Part shown: positions 18,917-26,675 of the stretch, piece by piece
How the letters are laid out: each line of letters begins with the position of its first letter
Numbering within the stretch: position 1 is the stretch's first letter
Source: an uncultured Hyphomicrobiales bacterium
GTDB lineage: Bacteria; Pseudomonadota; Alphaproteobacteria; Rhizobiales; Beijerinckiaceae
Reading direction: 5' to 3'
Assembly (NCBI GenBank): GCA_903931945.1
Contig: CAIZEI010000006.1
Coordinates: 62,001-126,000, forward strand
DNA: 64,000 nt
Position numbers and translations under genes: made by a program
Notes under the pieces: model-generated
Seen by the model: only the letters and a program-made list of their open reading frames with translations
Told to the model about the DNA's origin: nothing
Databases searched by the model: none

Positions 18917-19942
18917 ATGCGCAGCAAAGAGGGCGCCGGGTTTGCGGCGATCGTCGCCGCCTATATGATGTTTCCAGTCGCGCCGGCCAGCGCGGAAACC
19001 ATCGCGGAATTCTACCATGGCAAAACCCTGCGCCTGTTGATCGGCTACGGGCCAGGCGGCGGCTACGATATTTATGGTCGCCTAGTGGCGGAATTTTTAC
19101 CGAAATTCCTGCCCGGCAATCCCGCCATCGTAGTTTCGAATATGCCGGGCGGCGGCAGTTTCGTGGCGGCGAAATATATGGCGGACGTCGCGCCGAAAGA
19201 CGGCACGGTGTTCGGCAGTCTCGCGCAGACGCTGGCGATGGACAGCGTTGTCAATAATACCGCCAAGATTGACGTTGCGAAATTCAATTATGTCGGCCGG
19301 GTTGTGACCAACATCGATACCGGCGTAGCCTTGCCGAAGAGCGGCATCAAATCCTTCGATGACGTTCGCGCCAGGCAATATACGGTCGGCGCCTCCGGCG
19401 GCGGGTCCACCACAGTCCTGTTTCCTACGGCGCTCAACACTTACGGAGGCGCGAAGTTCAAAATCGTCAAGGGCTACGCCGGCTCAACCGAGATCCAGCT
19501 GGCCATGGAGCGCGGGGAGGTCGATATTGTCGGCGCCTACGGCCTTCCCGGAATTTTAATCAGCCAGCCAGGCTGGATCAGCAATGGCGAGGCTGTCATC
19601 CTTTATCAGGCAGCCCTTAAGCGGCATAAGTTGTTGCCCAATGTCCCGACGTTGCCGGAACTTGGATTAACGGATGAAGGGCGCGAGGTGCTGCGCGCCG
19701 CCGCCAGTACAGGCGAGATCGGTCGTTCAATCATTACAACGCCGGGCGTGCCGCCAGATCGGCTGCTCGCGTTGCGAAGCGCATTCCAGACCATGCTCAG
19801 CGATCCTGAGTTTTTGGCTAACTGCCAGCAACGCAATCTTATGATCGATGGCGCCGCCGGCGAAGATATGGATCTGGTTGTTAAAGAAACGCTGGCGATG
19901 CCGCACGAAGTCCTCGCCAAGGTTGGGGCAATGATGGAATAG
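18917..19942 (+). CDS. Bug/TctC-family periplasmic solute-binding protein
   Basis: This 341-residue protein has a signal peptide ending near ASAE and Bug motifs YGPGGGYDIYGRLVAEFLPKF and NMPGGGSFVAA. The start at 18917 is set by GGGGAG five bases upstream; the upstream in-frame codons lack conservation. It is the fourth Bug protein in the window and again has no TctA/TctB neighbours. It lies 73 bases before the NMT1-type ABC receptor gene, so two different receptor classes stand next to each other. Confidence 0.87.
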   Translation: MRSKEGAGFAAIVAAYMMFPVAPASAETIAEFYHGKTLRLLIGYGPGGGYDIYGRLVAEFLPKFLPGNPAIVVSNMPGGGSFVAAKYMADVAPKDGTVFGSLAQTLAMDSVVNNTAKIDVAKFNYVGRVVTNIDTGVALPKSGIKSFDDVRARQYTVGASGGGSTTVLFPTALNTYGGAKFKIVKGYAGSTEIQLAMERGEVDIVGAYGLPGILISQPGWISNGEAVILYQAALKRHKLLPNVPTLPELGLTDEGREVLRAAASTGEIGRSIITTPGVPPDRLLALRSAFQTMLSDPEFLANCQQRNLMIDGAAGEDMDLVVKETLAMPHEVLAKVGAMME

Positions 19943-20015
19943 GTGGCAATTCGATCGCGCGTCGCATATTATCCTGAATTCCATTCCGCTCCGCCGCCAG
20001 GGTGAGATAGCCGCA

Positions 20016-21062
20016 ATGCAAGAAGTTATACCGGTGGGTCAAGGAGCAACTCTCCTCGCTGGCGCAGACACGGACTGCGCTTTTGCGACCGGGACCCGAT
20101 TGACGAGGCGTCAGGCGCTGGCGTCGGCGGCTGGCGCTTTTGTGATGTCGCCCGGTGTGGCGCGCGCTGCCGCGGATCAACTCAGGGTCGGAAAGACCAT
20201 TATCAATTCCTTCCCGATGGCGGGCGTCGACGTTGGCAAGGAAGCTGGCATTTTCGCCTCTGAAAATATCGACGTTATCATCTCTGCATTTCGCGGCGAC
20301 GGCCAAATTCAACAGGCGCTGACCGCAGGCGCGCTGGACATCGGCTTTGGCTCTGGCCCAGGAATGGGCTACGCGTCCAAGGGCGTGCCAGCGCACGCGG
20401 TCGCTGTTATGGCCAATGCGCCGCGCAACATGTGCCTCGTGGTGCCAAAAAGCGGACCCGTCAAAACTGTCGCAGACCTCAAGGGCCAGAAAATTGGCGT
20501 GAGCACAGCCGGCTCGCTGACGGACTGGCTGGTGCGGGCGATCGCCGTGCGAGAAGGTTGGGGGCCCGATGGCATCCAGACCGTGCCGATGGGCGAAGTG
20601 CGCACGCGCAATATTGCGATGAAGGCGGGCGAATTGCAGGGCAGTATAACCGCAATTGAGGAAGGCTATGATTTTGAGGGTCAGGGCGCGGGAAAAATCC
20701 TGATGAATTTTGGCGAGATTACGCCTGATTTCATCACCCATGCGATTTTTGCAACCGATGCGTTAATTGACAAGAATCCCGATCTTGTCAGGCGGTTCCT
20801 GCGCGCCTGGTTCAAGACAGTTATATACATCCGTGACAACAGGGCTGCCGCCGTGCGGATCATCGCCAGGGCCACCAACTACAGCGAAGCGATCGTCGAC
20901 CAGTCCTACGATACCGAAATGAGCATGATATCTTTCGATGGCTCGTTCTCGCCCAAAGCGGTTGAGACCATCCGCGCGTCTTTGAAGGACCTTGGCATCG
21001 CTGATTCTGCGCCTGAGGCGTCCACGATGTTCGATCCGCGTTTCACGCCAGTGAAATTGTAA
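20016..21062 (+). CDS. ABC transporter substrate-binding protein, NitT/TauT (NMT1/SsuA) type
   Basis: The 348-residue protein has a long N-terminus containing a twin-arginine stretch (RLTRRQALASAAGAFVM), possibly a Tat signal, then an NMT1-like domain starting at DQLRVGKTIIN. Typical elements are AGVDVGKEAGIFASENIDV, FRGDGQIQQALTAGALDIGFG and LKGQKIGVSTAGSLTDWLVRA. It is the likely receptor for the ABC importer at 22164-24612; the minus-strand LysR gene lies between them. Ligands of this class include sulfonates, nitrate, taurine, aromatic acids and pyrimidine precursors, so the ligand is open. Confidence 0.87.
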   Translation: MQEVIPVGQGATLLAGADTDCAFATGTRLTRRQALASAAGAFVMSPGVARAAADQLRVGKTIINSFPMAGVDVGKEAGIFASENIDVIISAFRGDGQIQQALTAGALDIGFGSGPGMGYASKGVPAHAVAVMANAPRNMCLVVPKSGPVKTVADLKGQKIGVSTAGSLTDWLVRAIAVREGWGPDGIQTVPMGEVRTRNIAMKAGELQGSITAIEEGYDFEGQGAGKILMNFGEITPDFITHAIFATDALIDKNPDLVRRFLRAWFKTVIYIRDNRAAAVRIIARATNYSEAIVDQSYDTEMSMISFDGSFSPKAVETIRASLKDLGIADSAPEASTMFDPRFTPVKL

Positions 21063-21090
21063 TCCTGCGCGGGATGATTGCCGGGCGCGA

Positions 21091-21999
21091 TTATGCCCAT
21101 TGAGCGCCCGCCGCGTCGAGCCAGGCTGAAAATCGCTCAACAGGGTAGGCATTGATGCGCCGCGGATTCACAACCTGATAGATATCGGCGAACAGCGCAG
21201 GCGCGCTAAGATCAATGACGGCAACGCGGCCCGCCGCCACGTCCTCGCGCACCGACATCTCCAGCGAAACGCAGAGACCCAGACCGGCGGCGGCAAAATC
21301 CCGACTCATGCCGAAATCGGTCGCCTCGGCAGCTATCCGCACAGGCGTTACGCCAACGCGCGCAAGAAGCTGGGTCATGGTTCGCCCGAAGTGCGAGGCC
21401 GGCGGCGCGCCAATGAAATCATGTCGGGCAACCTCTGCGGCAGGAACGCGCGTGCGGCCCGCCAGTGGATGATCGGGCGCTGCATAGACGACACACCGCT
21501 GGCGACCGATAAGCCTGCAGGGCAGGCCGGGCGCCGGATCCGTGCCAACCAGAATACCGATATCCGAATCGCCTCGGGCGACACTGGCGAGCACCTCCTC
21601 CTGATAGGTGGTGCGCACCCCCAGGCGGATATCGCGGTTGAGGCGCGCAAAGCCGGCCAACAAGCCTCGCAACAACGGGTCCGACAATGTTCGCTGACAA
21701 TTAATCGTCAGGACGTGATGCCCGGCGCCGCGCGCCGCCGCGAGGCCCTGTTCCAGCCGGCTGGCTTGCGCCAACAAATCGCGTGCGTGCAGCAAAAACG
21801 TTTCGCCGGCCGTGGTCAGAGCCGCCGCGCGTCCTGTCTTCCGCTCGAACAAATCCGCGCCGGCCTCCGCTTCCAGTCCACGGATGTGTGCGCTGACCGA
21901 TGGCTGGGCGATGCCAAGCCGCCGCGCCGCGCCAGCAAAACTGCCAGTCTCCGCAATGGCGATAAAAACCTGCAATTGTCGAAAGGTCGGAATCAGCAT
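21091..21999 (-). CDS. LysR-family transcriptional regulator of the ABC/hydantoinase operon
   Basis: The 302-residue protein starts with a standard LTTR winged helix-turn-helix (FRQLQVFIAIAETGSFAGAARRLGIAQPSVSAHIRGLE) and continues with a Cbl/CysB-like periplasmic-binding-protein fold. It is divergent from the importer operon and lies inside the catabolic run, which fits a substrate-sensing activator. A 16-base palindrome (22009-22024) sits ten bases upstream of its start codon. The effector is unknown. Confidence 0.92.
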   Translation of the reverse strand: MLIPTFRQLQVFIAIAETGSFAGAARRLGIAQPSVSAHIRGLEAEAGADLFERKTGRAAALTTAGETFLLHARDLLAQASRLEQGLAAARGAGHHVLTINCQRTLSDPLLRGLLAGFARLNRDIRLGVRTTYQEEVLASVARGDSDIGILVGTDPAPGLPCRLIGRQRCVVYAAPDHPLAGRTRVPAAEVARHDFIGAPPASHFGRTMTQLLARVGVTPVRIAAEATDFGMSRDFAAAGLGLCVSLEMSVREDVAAGRVAVIDLSAPALFADIYQVVNPRRINAYPVERFSAWLDAAGAQWA

Positions 22000-22008
22000 G
22001 GAAAAGCA

Positions 22009-22024
22009 ATAGTGATTATACTAT
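22009..22024. promoter_or_regulatory. Putative LysR operator palindrome
   Basis: The palindrome ATAGT-GATTAT-ACTAT lies between the divergent LysR gene and the importer operon. It is AT-rich in a GC-rich neighbourhood, as expected for an LTTR site, although the spacing is one base longer than a strict T-N11-A. Assignment to this regulator is inference from position. Confidence 0.45.
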
Positions 22025-22101
22025 AGGTGGTAAAGCCCGGGGAGCCCTTGCCTTGACCCGCGCAAGATCGCAATGAGGCGGAACAGGGCGTGGAGGGAAC
22101 G

Positions 22102-22167
22102 ATGGAGGCGCAACCGGACAGCGGCAGAACGGCAAAAAAATCGCCGCAGGCGGTCGCTGTCACATGA
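22102..22167 (+). CDS. Short leader ORF translationally coupled to the ABC ATPase
   Basis: This 21-codon frame starts with ATG preceded by a strong GGAGGG about five bases upstream and ends with a TGA that overlaps the ABC ATPase start (ATGA at 22164-22167). The ATPase gene has no good Shine-Dalgarno of its own, so ribosomes may reach it through this leader. The peptide is hydrophilic (begins MEAQPDSGRT, then KKSPQAV) and matches no family I know. It may be a genuine coupling leader, or the first codons of a longer ancestral N-terminus separated by a frame change. Confidence 0.5.
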   Translation: MEAQPDSGRTAKKSPQAVAVT

Positions 22168-23021
22168 CGGTTGGAGACACGCTCATCGCGCCACAGGCCA
22201 GCGTCAATCCCGCCATATCGATCCGCAACGTGACGCAGCGCTTTGCGCCCGCAGGCGGGGCTGACGGCGTGCTGGCGCTCGACAATGTTTCGCTCGATAT
22301 CGCGCCAGGTGAATTCGTTTGCCTGCTGGGACCATCCGGCTGCGGCAAGAGCACTTTGCTGAACATCGTTGGCGGACTGTTCAAACCCAGCAGCGGCGAA
22401 GTGACAGTTGCGGGCCGCAGGGTCGATGGCGCGCCCCATCCTGATGAAATTGCATTTGTGTTTCAGGAAAGCACTTTGTTTCCCTGGTACACGATTATCG
22501 AGAATTTCCGGATTGCGCTGAAATTTCAGGGCGCGCCAAAGAGCGAACGCGACGACAGGGCGATGGAGGCGTTGCAAGCCGTCGGCATGGCCGGCTTTGC
22601 GCGCCACTATCCATCGCAGCTGTCGATCGGGATGCGCCAACGCGTCAACTTGGCGCGCGGCATTTGCGTGCGAACGAATATCCTGCTGATGGTCGAGCCC
22701 TTTGCCGCGCTGGATGAACAAAGCCGTATGGTGCTGGGAGAAGACCTCTCGATCCTACTCGCAAAAACCGGCAAGACTATCGTCTTCGTCACACATTCGC
22801 TGGCCGAAGCCGTGTTTCTCTCGGACCGCATCGTTGTGATGACAGCGCGGCCCGGCCGCATCAAAACCATTGTCAATGTCAACGAACCTCATCCCCGCGC
22901 GCCGGACTTCATGCTGGAGCCGCGGTTTGGCGAGATGCGCAACGACCTCTTCGCGCTGTTGCGCGATGAAATTCGGCAAGCCATGGCCTTGCAACGCGAT
23001 CCGCTCAAGGTCCGCGCATGA
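22164..23021 (+). CDS. ABC transporter ATP-binding protein, NitT/TauT type, with altered Walker B
   Basis: The 285-residue protein has the full ATPase layout: Walker A GPSGCGKST (residues 56-64), Q-loop FVFQESTLFPWYT and H-loop FVTHSLAEAVFLS. Two key positions differ from the family norm. The Walker B segment reads ILLMVEPFAALD with Val177 where a Mg-coordinating Asp is expected (codon GTC in place of GAC), although the catalytic Glu178 is kept. The ABC signature reads LSIGMRQR in place of LSGGMRQR (Ile155). The stop overlaps the first permease start in ATGA. Whether the protein is slow, regulatory or affected by a base error is unresolved. Confidence 0.88.
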   Translation: MTVGDTLIAPQASVNPAISIRNVTQRFAPAGGADGVLALDNVSLDIAPGEFVCLLGPSGCGKSTLLNIVGGLFKPSSGEVTVAGRRVDGAPHPDEIAFVFQESTLFPWYTIIENFRIALKFQGAPKSERDDRAMEALQAVGMAGFARHYPSQLSIGMRQRVNLARGICVRTNILLMVEPFAALDEQSRMVLGEDLSILLAKTGKTIVFVTHSLAEAVFLSDRIVVMTARPGRIKTIVNVNEPHPRAPDFMLEPRFGEMRNDLFALLRDEIRQAMALQRDPLKVRA

Positions 23022-23782
23022 GCGCCGGCTTCGCACAACGCGCCATTCAGCTGGCGTTTCTGATTCTCGCCGGCGGCGCCTGGTATGCGTTGACGCAGGC
23101 GCGCGTTGTCAGCCCGCTCTTTCTTCCGCCGCCCCAGGCCGTCTATGCGACCTTGACCAGACTGCTCGCGACGCCGCAATTCTGGTCGGCTGTTCAGGTG
23201 ACGCTGACGACAATTGCAAAGGCCTATGGCATCGCGATTGTTTCGGGCGTATTCGTCGGCTATCTCATCACGCGCTCCCGATTCTGGACAGACGTTCTGG
23301 AGCCGGTAATCGCCGGCCTGTTTACAATCCCGATCACGCTTTTCTTCCCCTTGTTCATCCTTTTCTTTGGCATCGGGCCCGCCTCGAAAGTCGCCTATGG
23401 CGCAACCTATGGTTTCTTTCCCATCGCGCTCAACACCATTGCCGGCCTCGCCCATGCCGACGAGCGCTATCTGCGCGCAGCCAGGTCCATGGGCGCATCG
23501 GGTTTCGACACCTTCCGCCACGTGCTGCTGCCCGGTGCGCTGCCCGTCTTGCTGACCGGCCTACGCGTTGGCTTCTTCATTTGCTTTGCCTCGGTGCTTG
23601 GCGGCGAAGCCTTGTCATCCATCGCCGGGGTCGGTCGCAATATCGCACTCTCTGCCGAACTGATGGAATCCGCGCGCATGTACGCGTGGATAGCTTTTGT
23701 CATCTGCACGGCTGTGACGCTCAATTTCCTGATGACCTTCATCGAGAATCGCGCGGCCAGCTATGAGGCGGCGGAGCGATGA
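23018..23782 (+). CDS. ABC transporter permease (BPD_transp_1, SsuC/TauC type)
   Basis: The 254-residue integral membrane protein has about six predicted spans and the coupling EAA-type loop near RYLRAARSMGASGFDTFRHVLLPGALP. The N-terminal span is IQLAFLILAGGAWYAL. It overlaps both neighbours by four bases (ATGA). Together with the second permease it would form a heterodimeric channel energised by the ATPase above. Confidence 0.92.
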   Translation: MSAGFAQRAIQLAFLILAGGAWYALTQARVVSPLFLPPPQAVYATLTRLLATPQFWSAVQVTLTTIAKAYGIAIVSGVFVGYLITRSRFWTDVLEPVIAGLFTIPITLFFPLFILFFGIGPASKVAYGATYGFFPIALNTIAGLAHADERYLRAARSMGASGFDTFRHVLLPGALPVLLTGLRVGFFICFASVLGGEALSSIAGVGRNIALSAELMESARMYAWIAFVICTAVTLNFLMTFIENRAASYEAAER

Positions 23783-24612
23783 GCGTGATGGACACATCAG
23801 AGGGCGTGTTCATGGGAATGCCCCGCGCGCGCGCTGTTGCGCTGACGCGCTGGGCGATCGTCGCGACGGCGGCGCTGGCGCTGGAACTCTATGGTCGCTT
23901 CTTTGCCGATCCAGCGTTCATGCAACCGGTCTCAGCCATTCTTCGCGCATGGATCGATCCTGTGCTCAGCGATGCGCGCATCATTCGAGCGTTGATGGAT
24001 GCTGTCGTCGAAATCGCTGTCGCCTATGCCTTGTCGATCATCTGCGGCGCAACAATCGGGATTGCGATTGGCGTCTCGAATTTCGCTCGCAAGAGCTTTC
24101 TGCCAATCGTCCTTTTGCTCTATGCGATTCCGCAAGTGACGCTGATGCCGCTGTTTATTCTGATCTTCGGGCTTGGCGCGGCAGGCAAGATCGCCTTTGG
24201 ATTCAGCCATGGCGTTTTCCCCGTGATCGTCAATGTTGTAGCGGGAATGCGCAACATGAATCCACTCTATCTCAGAGCCGTGCAATCGATGGGCGGAACG
24301 CGATTTGACACGTTGCGCCACGTTATATTTCCCAACATGGTTCCAGCGTTTTTCGTCGGGCTGCGCCTGTCGATGACATTGACGCTGCTTGGCGTTATTC
24401 TCGCTGAACTCTATGTTTCAACGGGCGGCATCGGTTATTTCACCCGCCTGTTTGCAGAGAATTTCAACCCGGCGCCGCTATTCGCGCTGATTGGATCGCT
24501 GGCGACGATCGCCATACTGTTCAATTCGCTCGTGCGCGTTGCCGAGCGGCGCTTGACACCCGGCGCGCGCGCGCCGGGCAAACTCAATCTTTCCGGAGCC
24601 AAATCCCGATGA
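23779..24612 (+). CDS. ABC transporter permease (second subunit)
   Basis: The 277-residue protein has the same fold as the preceding permease, with the EAA-type loop LYLRAVQSMGGTRFDTLRHVIFPNMVP. Two distinct permeases point to a heterodimer, which is less common in NitT/TauT importers than a homodimer. It overlaps the upstream permease and the downstream hydantoinase A gene by four bases each. Confidence 0.92.
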   Translation: MSVMDTSEGVFMGMPRARAVALTRWAIVATAALALELYGRFFADPAFMQPVSAILRAWIDPVLSDARIIRALMDAVVEIAVAYALSIICGATIGIAIGVSNFARKSFLPIVLLLYAIPQVTLMPLFILIFGLGAAGKIAFGFSHGVFPVIVNVVAGMRNMNPLYLRAVQSMGGTRFDTLRHVIFPNMVPAFFVGLRLSMTLTLLGVILAELYVSTGGIGYFTRLFAENFNPAPLFALIGSLATIAILFNSLVRVAERRLTPGARAPGKLNLSGAKSR

Positions 24613-26675
24613 ATATGGTGGGCGTAGATATCGGCGGCACTTTTACCGACCTTGTGGGCGTTATTGACGGAAAGATTGTCTCGTCAAAAACCTCGACGAC
24701 GCCGAGCGATCCAAGCGAGGGCGTCGCGCACAGCCTGCAACTCGCGCATTGCGACCTGCCCGGTCTTGGCGAGTTGCTGCATGGCTCGACCATTGCGATC
24801 AATACCGTGCTCGAACGCAAGGGCGCAAAAACGGCGCTCGTTACGACCAAGGGCTTTCGCGATGTCTATGCGATCGGGCGCGGAAATCGGATCGAAGCCT
24901 TCAACCTGTTTTTCCACCGGCCGAAGCCGCTTGTGGCGCGTCATCTGACGTTCGAGGCCGACGAACGCCTCGATCCGAATGGCCGCGCGTTGAAGGCGCT
25001 CGAAAATGCTGAAGTCGAGCTCCTCGTGAAAGACGTGCTTGCGTCCGGGGTCGACTCTGTCGCGGTCTGCTTTCTCCATTCCTACGCCAACCCGGCGCAC
25101 GAGCGGCTGATCGGCGATGCGCTGCGCCGCGCAGCTCCACACCTGTTTGTGACGCTTTCGCATGAAATCCTGCGGGAGTTCCGCGAATATGAGCGGACAT
25201 CGACAACGGTGCTGAACGCTTATGTCGGGCCACGCGTGCGCGATTATCTTTCCAATCTTGAAACGTGGCTCCGCGGCGAGAAATTCGTCGGCAAAATGCA
25301 TCTCATGCGCTCGAATGGCGGCGTTATGTCGGCGCTGCAGGCGCGTGCCCAGCCCGTCTCGATGATGGAATCGGGACCCGTCGCAGGCATGATCGCAGCG
25401 GGCATTCTGTGCAAGCAACTTGGAATCGATATGGCGATCGGCTTTGACATGGGCGGTACGACGGCCAAATCGAGCCTTATCATGCATGGCGCGCCCGCTG
25501 TTGAAGAGGGCTATGTGATTGGCCCGATGGCGAGTGGCCAGCCCATGCAACTGCCTGTTGTCGATATTGTGGAGGTTGGCACGGGCGGCGGCTCAATCGC
25601 CTGGGTTGACGCCACCGGCGGGTTGCATGTCGGGCCGCAAAGCGCAGGCGCAGATCCCGGGCCCGCCTGTTATGGCAAGGGCTCGAACACGCCCGTGATC
25701 ACCGATGCGGACCTCGTCCTTGGACGCATCAATCCGAAGCGATTTCTCAACGGCGGCATGAGCCTCGATATCGAGGCCTCGCGCGCCGCAATCAAGGCGA
25801 AAGTCGGCGACCCTCTCAAGCTATCGATCGAGGAAGCGGCGATTGGAATTGCCGCCATTTCCGACACGGCCATGTCGCTTTCCGTTCGCGCCGTGTCCGT
25901 TAACAAGGGCGTTGATCCCCGCGAAACCACAATGATCGCTTTTGGCGGCGCAGGGCCGTTGCATGCGGTTGCCATCGCGCGCGAAATTTTCATTCCGCGC
26001 GTAATCATTCCAAAGTTGCCCGGCGCATTTTCGGCGCTCGGCATGTTGATGGCGTCCTGGCGCCAGGACTTCGTGCGCACGCTGGTGGGGCGTCTTGGCC
26101 GTCTCGATCATGCAACGGTTGAAAATATCTTCAGGGAACTTGCTGCCGACGCCGAAGCGCAATTGCGACTGGACGGCATCCCCCGCGCATCCGCGAAGCT
26201 GATTTTCAATGCCGATCTTCGCTACGTCGGACAGGAACACGCACTGCAAATTCCGGTTTCAGATGCATCCATGCTGACGGGCGACGTCAGCAAGGTGCGT
26301 GAACTCTTTCACGTTGAGCATGACCAGCGCTACGGGCAGGCTGCGGCCGAAGAAGCGATGGAGATCGTCAATGTGCGTCTGGTGTTGACAGCGCCGCGCG
26401 CCGACACTGTCGCTGAACGCTCCATGGCGCAAGCCTGGACGCCAACAGATGAAGCGGCGGAAACATCGCGCAAGGTCATTTTCAACGATCCTCTGAAGCC
26501 GCTCGATGCGCGCATTCTGTGGCGGCCGGCGCTGCCGGCAGGATTTGCATTTACCGGTCCGGCTGTCGTGGAAGAGCCGAATTCAACCATTCTCATTCAC
26601 CCCGGCGATAAGGTGCGCGTGACCGAAGCCGGTCACCTTGTTATCGATGTCGCCTTTGGCGGAGCCCAGTCATGA
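24609..26675 (+). CDS. hyuA: Hydantoinase/oxoprolinase family subunit A (HyuA)
   Basis: The 688-residue protein is a full-length HyuA-type ATPase subunit. MVGVDIGGTFTDLV and GFDMGGTTAKSSLI are the two ASKHA-fold nucleotide-binding motifs; a third region, AFGGAGPLHAVAIAR, is also conserved. HyuA/HyuB enzymes use ATP to open cyclic amides such as N-methylhydantoin or 5-oxoproline, or to carboxylate ketones such as acetone and acetophenone. It is coupled by ATGA overlaps to the permease before and hyuB after it. The exact substrate is unknown. Confidence 0.9.
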   Translation: MNMVGVDIGGTFTDLVGVIDGKIVSSKTSTTPSDPSEGVAHSLQLAHCDLPGLGELLHGSTIAINTVLERKGAKTALVTTKGFRDVYAIGRGNRIEAFNLFFHRPKPLVARHLTFEADERLDPNGRALKALENAEVELLVKDVLASGVDSVAVCFLHSYANPAHERLIGDALRRAAPHLFVTLSHEILREFREYERTSTTVLNAYVGPRVRDYLSNLETWLRGEKFVGKMHLMRSNGGVMSALQARAQPVSMMESGPVAGMIAAGILCKQLGIDMAIGFDMGGTTAKSSLIMHGAPAVEEGYVIGPMASGQPMQLPVVDIVEVGTGGGSIAWVDATGGLHVGPQSAGADPGPACYGKGSNTPVITDADLVLGRINPKRFLNGGMSLDIEASRAAIKAKVGDPLKLSIEEAAIGIAAISDTAMSLSVRAVSVNKGVDPRETTMIAFGGAGPLHAVAIAREIFIPRVIIPKLPGAFSALGMLMASWRQDFVRTLVGRLGRLDHATVENIFRELAADAEAQLRLDGIPRASAKLIFNADLRYVGQEHALQIPVSDASMLTGDVSKVRELFHVEHDQRYGQAAAEEAMEIVNVRLVLTAPRADTVAERSMAQAWTPTDEAAETSRKVIFNDPLKPLDARILWRPALPAGFAFTGPAVVEEPNSTILIHPGDKVRVTEAGHLVIDVAFGGAQS

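Noticed and set aside
24684-25550. Minus-strand open frame of 288 codons inside hyuA
   Set aside because: It is a shadow of the high-GC hyuA gene, with no recognisable domain.
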